A stretch of 64,000 nt of DNA, from positions 1 through 64,000 of the forward strand of contig SMLU01000004.1 in the NCBI GenBank assembly GCA_007859745.1. Reading direction: 5' to 3'. Shown in pieces: positions 16,692 through 26,115 of the stretch; the stretch's first letter is position 1; every line of letters begins with the position of its first letter. The DNA is from Phycisphaerae bacterium RAS1 (lineage in GTDB: Bacteria; Planctomycetota; Phycisphaerae; UBA1845; Fen-1342). A program made the position numbers and the translations under genes. The notes under the pieces are model-generated. The model had not been told where the DNA came from and made no database searches. It saw only the letters and a program-made list of their open reading frames with translations.

Positions 16692-18550
16692 ACCCGCGCG
16701 AACCGGCGCCGCCTTTCAGAACGCGAAGCGCAAGCGAGCGCGATCGCGCGCAGGCGCTCGCTTGCGCTTCGCGTTCTGACCAGCTTCCTGGCCCCTCACG
16801 CTCAGTCGGACGCCGCGCCGCCGCCCTGCTCGCGCTTGCCGCGGTCATCTTCATCGCCCACGGCCGATCGCTTTCCTACGGCCTGTTCATGGATGACCAC
16901 GCCCACTTCCGCCAACTGCGCGAATGCGATTGGTCGCTCGCGGGTCTGGTCGACGCCTGCCGGCTCGATCTGGTCGGCGGCGTGATCGACATCTGGTGGC
17001 TTCCCGCCTGCACGCTGCGATTCTTCCGCCCGGTCGCGTTCGCGCTGATGAAGCTAACCTACAAGCTCGGAGGCTGGTCGCCGCTGCTCATGCACGTCGC
17101 CAACCTCGGCTGGCACCTGCTCAACTGCGTCCTGCTCATGACGCTGCTCTCCCGCCTGGGAACGCCGCGGCTGCTGGCATGGGCGGCGGCCATGCTCTTT
17201 GCGATTCATCCGGCGCACGTAGGCACGGTGCAGTGGATCGCCTGCCAGTCGGAACTCATGGTGACCGCCCTGCTGCTCGCCGCCACGCTGGCCTATCTTC
17301 GCTACCGCGGAATCTCCGAATCGGCCGAACGCTCAGCTACAGCGGCTCCCGGCTCCGCAGTCTGCGGATTTCTCTCAGCCCTCGCCTTTGCCGCCGCCCT
17401 CGGCTGTCGCGAAAACGCCATCGCTCTGCCGGCCGTGCTGATCGGACTGGAGCCGCTGATCCGCCGCCGCGGCGGGAACTCCAGCCGGCTCGCGACCAGC
17501 CTCGTAACCGCGGCGCTCCTGATCGCCGCATACGCCTGGCTGCGCACCAGCACGCTGGGCGGCGGCGCCCTTCCGCCGCGTCCGTACGTCTACCCCCCTG
17601 CCGATCCCGGATTCGTTCGGTACATCTTCGACAAGGCATGCTACTACCTGCTCGGCGAGTTTCTGCTCGTCCCGTGCGTGCCGATCGGCGGTTTGCCCTA
17701 CCTGCGCGACCGCGCCGGTCTCTTCTACGGCGCATCCGGCGCGCTTCTTCTCATCCTCACGATCGTGCTGATCCGCAACCGCCGCCAGCCCACCGGCTGG
17801 ATCGGCTTCTCTTGGCTGATCGGCTTCATGCTGCCGGTTCTCCCCGCTTTCGAGTCGCCGCATCATCTGTACCTGCCCGGCGTCGGCTGGGCGATCGTGA
17901 TGACGACGCTGCTTGGCGACGTGGCCGGCCTGCGCCACACGCCGCACCCGACGCGCTGGGGCCAGCGCTTCGCCGCCGCCGGAGTCGTCCTCCTGGCGAC
18001 CGGCTTTTCTTTCGCGACCTATTTCTCCGGCCTGGCGCTCGACATCGCGCAGCGCGTCGAAGACGCCGTCGCCGATGAAGCCGCCGACGCCCGCGGCCTG
18101 CGCAGCGGCGATCGGCTCTACTTCCTGAACCTCCCGATCATCGCTCACTACGTGCGTTACGCCGTCGAAGAGCGCACCGGCCTGCGCGATCTGCACGCGA
18201 CCGCCCTGACCTGGTCGCCGCGCGTCCTCGGCCTGCGGCAGACCGGGATTCACACCGGGTTGACGCGGCTATCGGATCGCGAAATCGAAGTCGCCATCTC
18301 CGGCGATGCGTATCTGGCCGGCGCATTCGGGCTGCTCGTGCGACAGGCGACCGGCCGCGAAATCCGCGTCGGCCCGTTCGGACGTTTTGAGCGATACTCA
18401 AAGGGCCAGCCCGATTTTCGCGTCTCGATCCTCGACGCCGACGCGACCGGCGTCCGCCGCCTGCGCGTTGATTTCACGCAGCCCCCGGCAGAAACCCACG
18501 CGCACCTCTTCTGGACCTCCGCCTCGCGATGGGCGTATCCAATCGAGTAG
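16688..18550 (+). CDS. Multi-pass membrane protein, protein O-mannosyltransferase-like
   Basis: The 620-residue protein has about ten hydrophobic segments. An early loop with FMDDHAHFRQL (about 65-75) carries the acidic pair expected of GT-C catalytic loops. A later AIHPAHVGTVQWIACQSEL block is characteristic of the PMT/TMTC-like group common in planctomycetes. Residues 10-31 are encoded by a perfect 64-nt inverted repeat, so the N-terminus is repeat-derived or the true start is later. The start overlaps the previous stop. The stop codon TAG is part of a GTAG hairpin element. The donor is probably a polyprenyl-linked sugar; the acceptor is unknown. Confidence 0.78.
   Translation: MNPREPAPPFRTRSASERDRAQALACASRSDQLPGPSRSVGRRAAALLALAAVIFIAHGRSLSYGLFMDDHAHFRQLRECDWSLAGLVDACRLDLVGGVIDIWWLPACTLRFFRPVAFALMKLTYKLGGWSPLLMHVANLGWHLLNCVLLMTLLSRLGTPRLLAWAAAMLFAIHPAHVGTVQWIACQSELMVTALLLAATLAYLRYRGISESAERSATAAPGSAVCGFLSALAFAAALGCRENAIALPAVLIGLEPLIRRRGGNSSRLATSLVTAALLIAAYAWLRTSTLGGGALPPRPYVYPPADPGFVRYIFDKACYYLLGEFLLVPCVPIGGLPYLRDRAGLFYGASGALLLILTIVLIRNRRQPTGWIGFSWLIGFMLPVLPAFESPHHLYLPGVGWAIVMTTLLGDVAGLRHTPHPTRWGQRFAAAGVVLLATGFSFATYFSGLALDIAQRVEDAVADEAADARGLRSGDRLYFLNLPIIAHYVRYAVEERTGLRDLHATALTWSPRVLGLRQTGIHTGLTRLSDREIEVAISGDAYLAGAFGLLVRQATGREIRVGPFGRFERYSKGQPDFRVSILDADATGVRRLRVDFTQPPAETHAHLFWTSASRWAYPIE
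16716..16779. repeat. Perfect inverted repeat, 26-bp arms and 12-nt loop, inside a gene start
   Basis: Left arm 16716-16741 (TCAGAACGCGAAGCG ...) and right arm 16754-16779 (... CGCTTCGCGTTCTGA) are exact complements. Single arms occur at 11606-11631 and about 63838-63861. It lies within codons 10-31 of the membrane protein gene. Confidence 0.95.
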
Positions 18551-18655
18551 CGTCGGACCTCCGCGTCCGACGCCGTGCACGCTGTCTTTCCGAGCCGCGA
18601 CCGTGAGGGAGCGGTCCGCACCGGAGCAACCGCTTCCTTACGGGCGCGGCTCGGA
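18547..18655. repeat. GTAG hairpin on the stop codon, followed by a GAGCCGCGACC inverted repeat
   Basis: GTAG at 18547-18550 contains the TAG stop of the membrane protein gene. It is followed by CGTCGGAC / GTCCGACG (8-bp stem). From 18590 a second element starts CCGAGCCGCGACCGTGAGGG and ends GCGCGGCTCGG. The region separates convergent genes and may end transcription. Confidence 0.88.
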
Positions 18656-18667
18656 CAACGTCCATCG

Positions 18668-19690
18668 CTAAGTGCGTAGCACCACGCCCAACCCCGGCTC
18701 GACGGACGGAAAGAACAACTCACCCCCCTGCCGCCCGATCCCGTCGAACGAATCCTCCGCCAGCAGCAAATGCCCATCCAGGTCGGCGAAGTCCACCAGC
18801 GACGCGATCGCCAGCGCCGGCGCAATCGCCAGGCTGCTCGAGACGAAGCACCCCAGCATCACGCGCATCCCCAGCACGCGCCCCAGCGCGATCATCCGCA
18901 ACGCCTCGCGCACGCCGCCGCACTTGGTGAACTTGATACTGACGCCGTCCACCAGTCCGTGCAGCCTCAGCACGTCCGCCGGCCGCTGACAGCTTTCATC
19001 CGCAATGATCGGCGCCACCCCCAGCGTTCGCAGTTCCGGCAGCGCCGCATCATCGCGGCGATGCAGCGGCTGCTCGATCACGGCCGGTCTGAAGCGCTCC
19101 AGCGACCGAATCGCCCGCACTGCCTCGGCCGGCGTCCAGGCCTCGTTCGCATCCAGCAGCAGCGGCCCGTCGAAGCGCTCGCGAACGATCTCGAGCGTGC
19201 GCGCGTCGTCCGGTGTGCCCACCTTTACTTTCAGCAGGTCGAACCCCGCCTCCAGCGCCTCGCGCAGCTTCTCACGCACGCCGGCAACCGTGGCCGTTGC
19301 GCCGATCGTAAACGACGTCCGCTGCCGCGGCCGCGAGAGCCCCAACAGTCGCCATACGGGCGCGCCCAGGCGCTTGCCCACCCAGTCATGCAATGCCGCG
19401 TCAATCCCGGCGATCGCAGCCCGTTGATCGTCGAATCGCTCCGCCAGCCCCGCCACGATCGGCTCGATTTGAAATGGATCATCCCCCATCGCACCCCCGG
19501 CCGCCGCGAGCATCGCCTCGCTGCTCTCCAGCGATTGTCCGTAAAGCGCCGACGGCGCGATCTCCCCCATCCCCACCACGCCGTCGTGCTCCAATTCGAC
19601 GACGATGGTCTCCTTCTCGTCAATTCCGCCGCGCGAAGTCGCGAAACGATGCCGCAGCCGGAGCGTCTGCCTCCGCCAGTTCAGCCGCAT
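18668..19690 (-). CDS. Dipeptide epimerase (enolase superfamily, L-Ala-D/L-Glu epimerase type)
   Basis: Enolase-superfamily enzyme that probably inverts the second residue of Ala-Glu dipeptides during peptidoglycan peptide recycling. The 340 residues carry the KxK motif KVK (154-156), metal ligands Asp180 (LLLDANEAW), Glu206 (VIEQP) and Asp231 (IADES), and the second base in SIKFTKCGG (Lys253/Lys256). The pattern fits the epimerase subgroup better than mandelate racemase, but the substrate cannot be settled from motifs. Its ATG shares one base with the stop of the small gene upstream (TGATG), so the two are translationally coupled. Confidence 0.88.
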   Translation of the reverse strand: MRLNWRRQTLRLRHRFATSRGGIDEKETIVVELEHDGVVGMGEIAPSALYGQSLESSEAMLAAAGGAMGDDPFQIEPIVAGLAERFDDQRAAIAGIDAALHDWVGKRLGAPVWRLLGLSRPRQRTSFTIGATATVAGVREKLREALEAGFDLLKVKVGTPDDARTLEIVRERFDGPLLLDANEAWTPAEAVRAIRSLERFRPAVIEQPLHRRDDAALPELRTLGVAPIIADESCQRPADVLRLHGLVDGVSIKFTKCGGVREALRMIALGRVLGMRVMLGCFVSSSLAIAPALAIASLVDFADLDGHLLLAEDSFDGIGRQGGELFFPSVEPGLGVVLRT

Positions 19691-20010
19691 CAGCCGCGCT
19701 CCTCGCGCTCAAGCGTCTGCGACTCCGCGACCACGTCATCCAGCGCCGAAAAACTCACAACCGCCGCCCGCTCGACAAACACCCGCCGCCGATTGACATT
19801 CCGCGACCCGTGCCGCTCCAGCTCATGCGCCTCGTTGATGTAGATTTCCTTGGTGCTGTGGCCGTCATGCCGATCATGCACATCCGCATCAATGAGCCAG
19901 TACCCGCTTGCATCGACCTGCGCCAGCGTCCCAATGTAGATCAGCGGCCCCTGCGTATCCATCACCACCCGGCGATTAAGCAGACTGTCAAGTGAATAGT
20001 GCTGCATCAA
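19690..20010 (-). CDS. Small beta-rich protein of unknown function
   Basis: The 106-residue protein is coupled to the epimerase gene by one shared base. The N-terminal 50 residues are beta-rich (RRVVMDTQGPLIYIGTL, YWLIDADVHD), somewhat like a small Sm- or SH3-type barrel. A conserved-looking NRRRVFVERAAVVSFSALDD ends the domain, and there are many His/Asp residues at 43-52. There is no signal peptide. I do not recognise a named family; the short spacing suggests co-expression with its neighbour, not shared function. Confidence 0.6.
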   Translation of the reverse strand: MMQHYSLDSLLNRRVVMDTQGPLIYIGTLAQVDASGYWLIDADVHDRHDGHSTKEIYINEAHELERHGSRNVNRRRVFVERAAVVSFSALDDVVAESQTLEREERG

Positions 20011-20145
20011 TGCTACCAGCTCTCAGACTTCATCCGTAGCGCCAAACCGCCGCGTCCGACGCCGGCGCCTGCGGGAACATGCGGCGTTGCGTTCGCGTGC
20101 AGTTCGATATTCCGCGTTCGCCATTCGCCATTCTGTATTCACTCG

Positions 20146-21144
20146 CTACTCGATACTCGATACTCCAACAAGAACTCCCTCAATCCCATTCTCCAGACTC
20201 CGTAGCCCCGACTTCGCCGCCGCGTCCACCCCCGCCAGCGCCGCCAGCGTCCCCGCCGCCCGCCGCGCGGGCACGCGCCGCAAGATCGTCTCCAGCTCGC
20301 GCTCGCGCCCCCACATCATCACCTTCGGCGCCACCTCCGCAACGCCCGCCCCCGCCGCGATCATCCGATGCGCCGTCAGCCATTTCCGCACCACGAACGC
20401 CATCCCGCCGATCGCCCTGTAGACCGCCGCGCTGTCCGTTGCCAGCGTCTGGTGCCACAGCTTCAGCGTCTCGGCCGTCCGCCCCGCCCCGGCGGCGTCC
20501 ATCACCGCGAAAATCCGCTCCTCGCGCGTCTGCCCCACCAGCAATCCCACGTCGTCCGACGTAATCTCCGCCCGCGGCCCGACGAAAAGCGCCAGCTTCT
20601 CGATCTCCATTGCCACGATCGCCTGCTCCTGCCCGATCAGGTCGACGATCTGCGCCGCCGTCCCGCTGTCCAGCCGCTTGCCGCGTGCCCGCGCCTCACC
20701 CATCGCGAAATCCACCAGCGCCCGCCCGCTCAGCTTCTTGCACTCCACCACCCGCCCCGCCGCCGCAACCGCCTTGTACAGCCGCGTCGTCTTCGGAAAG
20801 CTGCGGCAATCCAGAATCAGGCACCCGGTCGAGAACGGTTTTTCGACGTAGCGCTCCAGCCGCTCGCGGTGAGCCGAGACGAACCGGTCCGCCTCGCGAA
20901 TCACGACCACGCGCCGATCCGTCAGAAACGGCAGCGTCGCCAAGTCGTCCATCACGGTCGCATACGCCGGCCCGCCGGCCTCCTCCCCGCCCGCCGCCGC
21001 CCCGTCATACTCCCCCAGCGCCATCGCCCGATCCACCTCCGGCGGCAAAAGCTCATCCAGCGCCGCCCGCAGCGCCAGCGCCTTCTGATACGGCTCATCG
21101 CCGAACACCACGATCACCGGCGGCATGGATTTCTGCTTGGCCAC
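20146..21144 (-). CDS. holA: DNA polymerase III subunit delta
   Basis: Delta opens the beta sliding clamp within the clamp-loader complex. The 332-residue protein has the family order: an N-terminal GDEPYQKALALRAALDELL segment, RRVVVIREADRFV (about 76-88), the central CLILDCRSFPKTTRLYKAV stretch, then the helical C-terminal collar (EKLALFVGPRAEITSDDVGLLVGQT; AVYRAIGGMAFVVRKWL). The start is a GTG at 21144, with no strong ribosome site. It is an essential replication gene, placed among unrelated genes here. Repeats fill the upstream gap. Confidence 0.88.
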   Translation of the reverse strand: MAKQKSMPPVIVVFGDEPYQKALALRAALDELLPPEVDRAMALGEYDGAAAGGEEAGGPAYATVMDDLATLPFLTDRRVVVIREADRFVSAHRERLERYVEKPFSTGCLILDCRSFPKTTRLYKAVAAAGRVVECKKLSGRALVDFAMGEARARGKRLDSGTAAQIVDLIGQEQAIVAMEIEKLALFVGPRAEITSDDVGLLVGQTREERIFAVMDAAGAGRTAETLKLWHQTLATDSAAVYRAIGGMAFVVRKWLTAHRMIAAGAGVAEVAPKVMMWGRERELETILRRVPARRAAGTLAALAGVDAAAKSGLRSLENGIEGVLVGVSSIE

Positions 21145-21169
21145 GATCCGCGCAAGCTACGCGAGCGGG

Positions 21170-21376
21170 GTGGCACGGACAAGCGGTACTCCGCTTGTCC
21201 GTGTCTTCGCAGAGTCGTAGTCGTTCTCGTAGGCTGGGCTGAGTCGCAGTCGTAGGCTGGGCTGAGTACTCGAAGCCCAGCGACAACCCGGGCCAGAGTC
21301 GTAGTCGTAGGCTGGGCTGAGTACTCGAAGCCCAGCGACAACCCGGGCCGGGCTTCGCAAGCTCAGCCCAGCCTAC
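21170..21376. repeat. Hairpin cluster upstream of holA (GGCACGGACAAGC and GTAGGCTGGGC families)
   Basis: GGCACGGACAAGCGG tac TCCGCTTGTCCGTG lies near 21172-21203; a full copy is found after rpoC at 56021-56053. Next come three copies of GTAGGCTGGGCTGAGTACTC followed by GAAGCCCAGC between about 21212 and 21345, with an inverted relative (CTCAGCCCAGCCTAC) ending at 21376. The second and third copies share about 60 bp including GACAACCCGGGCC. Confidence 0.88.
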
Positions 21377-21385
21377 AACTGACTT

Positions 21386-22441
21386 CTAACTTCTCACTCC
21401 CGCCTTCGCCCCGCACACCTCCCGAAACACCCCAAGCGCCCGCTCAATCTGCCCGCGCGTCACATCCAGATGCGTCACCGCCCGCACCTTGTCAGCCCCC
21501 GTCGCGAACATCCACACGCCCCGCTCGCGCAGCCGGTCCACAAACTCCTGCGCCGCGCCAAGCTCAGCCGACACGCCGAAGATGACGATGTTCGTCTCCA
21601 CCTCGCGCGGATCCAGCCGAATGCCCGGCAGCCCGGCGATTGCCTCCGCAAAGAAGCGCGCGTTGGCATGATCCTCCGCCAGCCGCGTGACATTGTGATC
21701 CAAGGCATAGATCGCCGCCGCCGCCAGCAGTCCCGCCTGCCGCATCGCCCCGCCGAACATCTTGCGGAACCTCTGGGCCCTCTGAAAAAACGCCCGCGTC
21801 CCGGCCACGATCGACCCGACCGGCGCCCCCAGCCCCTTCGAAAAGCACATCGACACCGAGTCCACATGCTGCGTGTAGTCCGTCGGCTTCAGCCCGCTCG
21901 CGGCGCAGGCGTTCATCAGCCGCGCTCCGTCCAGATGCACGCTCAGCCCGTGCTCGTGAGCCGTCTCGGCCACCGCCGCGACCGCCGCCGCCGGCCACAC
22001 GCTCCCGCCGCCGCGGTTGTTCGTATTCTCGATAATGACCAGCCGCGAACGCGCAAAATGCATCGAATTCGGCCGCAGACAGCCAACCACGTCGCGCGGC
22101 GAAAAGATGCCGCGCGGCCCCTCGATGAATCGCATGCTGCAACCCGACAGCGCCGCCGGCCCGCCGGTCTCGTAGTTGTAGCTGTGCGTGGTCACGTCGC
22201 AGATGATCTCGTCGCCCGGCTCGGTGAAGCAGCGGATCGCGATCTGGTTCGCCATGCTGCCGGAAGGAACGTACAGCGCCGCCTCCTTGCCGAGCAGCGC
22301 CGCCGCCCGCTCCTGAAGCGCGATCACGGTCGGATCGTCGCCCAGCACGTCGTCACCGACCTCGGCCGCCGCGATCGCGGCCCGCATGGCGGGCGTCGGT
22401 TTGGTGACGGTGTCGCTGCGCAGATCAACGATATTCGGCAT
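21386..22441 (-). CDS. ltaE: Low-specificity L-threonine aldolase (PLP-dependent)
   Basis: Cleaves L-threonine or allo-threonine to glycine and acetaldehyde. The 351 residues begin with the family hallmark [15 protein letters not shown] (5-19). [10 protein letters not shown] (169-178) supplies the PLP-ring Asp171, and [12 protein letters not shown] (199-210) supplies the PLP-binding Lys202. Length is normal. A GGAGG site lies about 7 nt before the ATG, inside the end of the upstream gene, which it overlaps by 17 nt. Confidence 0.95.
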   Translation of the reverse strand: MPNIVDLRSDTVTKPTPAMRAAIAAAEVGDDVLGDDPTVIALQERAAALLGKEAALYVPSGSMANQIAIRCFTEPGDEIICDVTTHSYNYETGGPAALSGCSMRFIEGPRGIFSPRDVVGCLRPNSMHFARSRLVIIENTNNRGGGSVWPAAAVAAVAETAHEHGLSVHLDGARLMNACAASGLKPTDYTQHVDSVSMCFSKGLGAPVGSIVAGTRAFFQRAQRFRKMFGGAMRQAGLLAAAAIYALDHNVTRLAEDHANARFFAEAIAGLPGIRLDPREVETNIVIFGVSAELGAAQEFVDRLRERGVWMFATGADKVRAVTHLDVTRGQIERALGVFREVCGAKAGVRS

Positions 22442-23366
22442 ACTGGTCCCTCCAGCGCTTGGCAGTCTCGCGCGCCGCCTGCTTGACGCGCTCCAGCTCG
22501 TCGCGCCGCTGCTTTTCGGGCGCCTTCTCCCAGAATGACGCCGGCTTCTTGTTCTTGATCTGGCAGATTTTCAGCAGCGAGTCGTAGACCTTGATGGCGA
22601 ACTTGCTGTCGTTGTCCTCCAGCGCCTCCAGCATGTACTCCGCCCCGCCCGGCAGCACGTCGCCCAGCCGCGCGCCCGCGTCCGCGTCGCCGGCGCGGGC
22701 CGCCTCCAGCAGCGTCTCCACCGCCGGCTTGGTCGCCAGAAGCGCCAGCGTGTCAAACGCGGCGGCGCGAACGTCCTTGGTGACGGCCTGGTCCTTGGCC
22801 ACCTTCACGACCGTCTCATCCGCCTTGAGTATCGTAAACTCGCGAATGAAGCCCAGCGCGATCTTGAGATCGGCCGCCTTGGCCTCCTTGTCCTCCAGCT
22901 TGGGCTTCAGCTCGTTGTTGAAAAGGCCGGTGCGGTAGGAGTCGAACGCGGCGGCCATCTTCTGACAAAAGGCGTCCGGCGCCGCGACTTCGCTGGGCGC
23001 AACGCGGTCGATCATCTTTGCGTCCGGCGAGATAAAGACGATCTCCATGTTCCCCAGCACCGACAGGTCCAGGTCGCGGAGCAGGTTGCGCCCCTGGCTG
23101 CGCGAGACGCGAACGCAGACGAATCGCCGCGACACGCTTAGCACGTCGGCATTCGCGAACGAGCGGCGCTGCGCGTTCTCCAACTGGTTCTCGCGCTCAT
23201 CGGTCGAGCCGACGACGTAGATCATCAGCGGCCGGTGCGACTGCTGCGCCGTGGCGATGCCGCGCTGCGAGTTGGTTTCCCACTGGATCTGCTGATTCTT
23301 GGATTGGGCCGCGGCCAGCGCCGGACCGGCCAGCAGCACGAATACGAGCCACGTTCGAGCCGACAT
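22425..23366 (-). CDS. Secreted thioredoxin-fold protein lacking the CxxC motif
   Basis: The 313-residue protein has a signal peptide ending near ALAAAQS (residues 17-22). A thioredoxin-like segment follows (about 45-130: [17 protein letters not shown] ... [20 protein letters not shown]) in which the usual CxxC position has no cysteine. A helical C-terminal half (about 150-300) resembles HEAT-type repeats. The frame is open further upstream through the 41-bp family repeats, but ATG at 23366 has a clear AAGGAG site 8 nt before it. It overlaps ltaE by 17 nt. A redox reaction is unlikely without the cysteines; a binding or chaperone role is possible. Confidence 0.7.
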   Translation of the reverse strand: MSARTWLVFVLLAGPALAAAQSKNQQIQWETNSQRGIATAQQSHRPLMIYVVGSTDERENQLENAQRRSFANADVLSVSRRFVCVRVSRSQGRNLLRDLDLSVLGNMEIVFISPDAKMIDRVAPSEVAAPDAFCQKMAAAFDSYRTGLFNNELKPKLEDKEAKAADLKIALGFIREFTILKADETVVKVAKDQAVTKDVRAAAFDTLALLATKPAVETLLEAARAGDADAGARLGDVLPGGAEYMLEALEDNDSKFAIKVYDSLLKICQIKNKKPASFWEKAPEKQRRDELERVKQAARETAKRWRDQYAEYR

Positions 23367-23485
23367 CGGAACTCCTTGAGCAAGCCCGCAGGCCGGGGTT
23401 GCTTGACTCATTCTACACGCGGCTTGCCGGGAATCAGCCCGGCCGACGGATTCACGCACTTGGCAAGCTCGGCGGGCACTTCTGT

Positions 23486-23740
23486 CCGAACCCGCCGCGC
23501 CAACCGGCGGGCTCGGTGCGCAGCTCTGTCCGAACCCGCCGCACCCAGCGGCGGGCTCGGTGCGCAGCTTTGTCCGAACCCGCCGCGCCAAGCGGCGGGC
23601 TCGGTGCGCAGCTCTGTCCGAACCCGCCGCGCCAAGCGGCGGGGTGACGTCCCCAGCCCATGAGGCGCCGCTCGCGTACGATCGTCAACCCTCCGCTGGG
23701 CGCGGCGGGTTCGGAAAAAACGGCCCGGCCGGCGGCGCCT
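23486..23740. repeat. Four direct units plus an inverted unit of the 41-bp family palindrome
   Basis: TGTCCGAACCCGCCG starts units near 23486, 23528, 23570 and 23618, spaced 40-50 bp. An inverted, partly diverged unit at about 23692-23718 is followed by AAAACGGCCCGGCCGGCGGC. The last direct unit, the spacer and the inverted unit form a composite like those at 13210, 34998 and 56372. It lies between divergent genes. Confidence 0.9.
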
Positions 23741-23876
23741 GCGGAGAACGCCGGCCAAACCCGGCGGTAGCCTCCGGCGCATGCCGCGCCCGGTGCGCCC
23801 GGCTACGTTTGCTTGACGCTCATACGCCGCGCACCTACCATCGCCTTGGACGGCTCTGTTTCGCCGGAGAATCCTG

Positions 23877-24374
23877 ATGGGCCTCTGTCAGCGCTGCAAG
23901 AAAGCCCAGGCCACCTTCCACTTGACGAACATCGACCCGCACGGCAACAAGATGGAGCAGCATCTCTGCGAGCGCTGCGCCATCGAGGAAGGATTGCAGC
24001 AGGCCAAGTCCCCCGTCTCGGTCAACGAGTACGTCGAGACCTTCCTCGCCTCCAGCAAGGCCGGGGCCGCCGCCGCCAGCAACCTCGTCTGCGAAAACTG
24101 CGGCATCACTTACATCGAATTCCGCAACCAGGGCATGCTCGGCTGCCCGGATGATTATGACGCCTTCAAGGAGCACCTCGCCAAGCTGATCGAGCGCGCC
24201 CAGGAAAACGCGACCCACCACGTCGGCAAAACCCCCAAGGCCCCGGCGACGCGCAAGCCCGGCCCGGCCGAAGTGCGACGGCTCAAGAAGCTGCTCGAAG
24301 AGGCTGTGGCCGCCGAAGATTACGAGCGCGCCGCGCAGCTCCGCGACCGCATCGGCGAGCTGGAGAAGGCATGA
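23877..24374 (+). CDS. mcsA: McsA-like zinc-finger/UVR protein, activator of the McsB arginine kinase
   Basis: McsA stimulates McsB, which phosphorylates arginines and marks proteins for ClpCP in Firmicutes. The 165-residue protein shows two CxxC pairs (Cys4/Cys7, Cys31/Cys34), a further CENC (Cys72/Cys75) with Cys90, and a C-terminal UVR motif (about 132-165, EVRRLKKLLEEAVAAEDYER). A GGAG site lies about 8 nt before the ATG. Its stop overlaps the mcsB start by 4 nt (ATGA). Neither ctsR nor clpC is present in this window. Confidence 0.9.
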   Translation: MGLCQRCKKAQATFHLTNIDPHGNKMEQHLCERCAIEEGLQQAKSPVSVNEYVETFLASSKAGAAAASNLVCENCGITYIEFRNQGMLGCPDDYDAFKEHLAKLIERAQENATHHVGKTPKAPATRKPGPAEVRRLKKLLEEAVAAEDYERAAQLRDRIGELEKA

Positions 24375-25432
24375 GCGCCGGCCTGGGCGATTTCGCGAAG
24401 CAGGCCGGCGAATGGCTTCGCGGCGTCGGGCCGCTGCACGAAATCGTCATCTCCACGCGCATTCGCCTGGCGCGCAACATCCGCGGATTTTTCTTCCTCT
24501 CGCGGGCCGACGCCAAGATGCGCGCCGACATCGCCGACGCGGCCCAGTCGGGAATCAAGAAGGCCCGCACGCTCGGCGACCTAATTCACGTCGACGTCGA
24601 GAAGCTCGACGAGCTGGACCGCACCCTGCTGGTGGAGCGGCACCTCATCAGCAAACAGCACGCCGAAAGCTCCGGCGCCCGCCGCGTGGCCTTCGACGCC
24701 ACCGAAACCTCCGCCGTGATGATCAACGAAGAGGATCACCTGCGAATCCAGGTGATGCGCAGCGGCCTTCAGCTCGGCGAGGCGTGGGAGCAGATCGACC
24801 AGATCGACACCTCCCTCGCCGATCAGCTCGAGTTCGCGTTTCACCCCCAGTATGGCTACCTGACCGCCTGCCCCACCAACGTCGGCACCGGCATCCGCGT
24901 CTCCGTGATGCTCCACCTGCCCGCTTTGCGGCTGACCAACGAGCTTGAAAAAGTGGCCCAGGCGGCCCGCGACATGCGCCTGGCGATCCGCGGCCTGCAC
25001 GGCGAAGGCACCGAAGCCCTCGGCGACTTCTTCCAGATTTCAAACCAAACCACGCTCGGCCGCTGCGAGCTCGACATTATCGACGACTTCCGCACGGTCG
25101 TGATTCCGAAAATCGTCGAGTACGAGCAGAACGCCCGCAAGGCGCTGCTCAAGAACCGCGTTCACGCCCTGGACGACAAGATCTGGCGCGCCATCGGGCT
25201 TCTGCGACACGCGCGGCTGATGAGCTCGAACGAGGCCATGCAGTGCTTGTCGCACCTGCGCATGGGGCTGCACGTCGGGCGCGTCAAAGACATCAACCTG
25301 CAGACGCTCAACGAGCTCTTCCTCCAAACCCAGCCGGCGCACCTGCAGAAGCTGCAGGGGGAGCGCCTCAACGGCGAACAGCGCAGCATCGCCCGCGCCA
25401 CGTTCATCCGCTCCCGCCTCAGCAATAATTAA
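24371..25432 (+). CDS. mcsB: Protein arginine kinase McsB
   Basis: A 353-residue ATP:guanido phosphotransferase domain protein. Visible are ISTRIRLARNIRGFFF (27-42, phosphate-binding arginines), INEEDHLRIQVMRSG (about 118-132, guanidinium side) and LTACPTNVGTGIRVSVMLHL (about 159-178) with the active-site Cys that precedes the nucleotide-binding segment. These match McsB and not metazoan creatine or arginine kinases. Coupled translation with mcsA supports a working kinase-activator pair. The targets cannot be inferred here. Confidence 0.94.
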   Translation: MSAGLGDFAKQAGEWLRGVGPLHEIVISTRIRLARNIRGFFFLSRADAKMRADIADAAQSGIKKARTLGDLIHVDVEKLDELDRTLLVERHLISKQHAESSGARRVAFDATETSAVMINEEDHLRIQVMRSGLQLGEAWEQIDQIDTSLADQLEFAFHPQYGYLTACPTNVGTGIRVSVMLHLPALRLTNELEKVAQAARDMRLAIRGLHGEGTEALGDFFQISNQTTLGRCELDIIDDFRTVVIPKIVEYEQNARKALLKNRVHALDDKIWRAIGLLRHARLMSSNEAMQCLSHLRMGLHVGRVKDINLQTLNELFLQTQPAHLQKLQGERLNGEQRSIARATFIRSRLSNN

Positions 25433-25491
25433 TTACTCCTATCAGAACCGGGGAGCGCGACGTCCCGCCCGCACCGCAGGCTATCAGCCGG

Positions 25492-25691
25492 GTAGGGCAG
25501 GTCGCGGTACTCCGTGACCTGCCGCCGCCGCTCGGCGAGCGTCTGGCCCGCGTGCCGCCGCACTCGGGTCAGTTGTGTAGTTGTGTAGGCTGGGCTTTGT
25601 ACTCGAAGCCCAGCCTCTCCGTCCGCGGTTCTAAAGTTGTGTAGGCTGGGCTTTGTACTCGAAGCCCAGCCTCTCCGTCCGCGGTTCTAAA
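25492..25691. repeat. GTAG hairpins, including a 56-bp direct duplication
   Basis: GTAGGGCAGGTCGCGG tac TCCGTGACCTGCC lies at 25492-25523. Two tandem copies of a 56-bp unit start at 25580 and 25636; each carries GTAGGCTGGGCTTTGTACTC then GAAGCCCAGCC, followed by TCTCCGTCCGCGGTTC. Confidence 0.9.
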
Positions 25692-26077
25692 GTGGGCCCG
25701 GTGGCGCCAACGCCCCGAGAGTATTTGCAGCAGGGAGTGACGTTTCCTGTGCCGCGGATCTGCGGGCCGTGTCTTCGGCGACGGGTGAACGCCGTCCCGC
25801 TACGGACGACGCCCCGGGTTCGAAGAGCATCGCGACCTGCGCACCTCTTACGGCTACAACGACCGAACCGAGTTGACGACGGCCTACCGCCGCCTCAGCG
25901 GACGTTCACGCCGCTCCCCCGCCCCGCACCCCACTTTTCTTGCATTCCTACAAGTTCATGCTACTCTATGAGCGGGCGCAGCCCGCCGCGCCCATGAAAC
26001 CGGGGCCAACATGCGCAACGTCCGCCCATTCTCGACCGCAGCGTCCTATAAGAGCCGCCCCGCGGCTCATCCCGCCG

Positions 26078-26115
26078 AAGGTGCGCAACCAGGCCTCGCG
26101 CACTTGCGCACCTTG
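26078..26115. repeat. AAGGTGCGCA / TGCGCACCTT hairpin repeat (copy 2 of 3)
   Basis: Same arms and centre (AGGCCTCGCGCACT) as the copies at 10104-10145 and 45463-45502. Confidence 0.88.
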
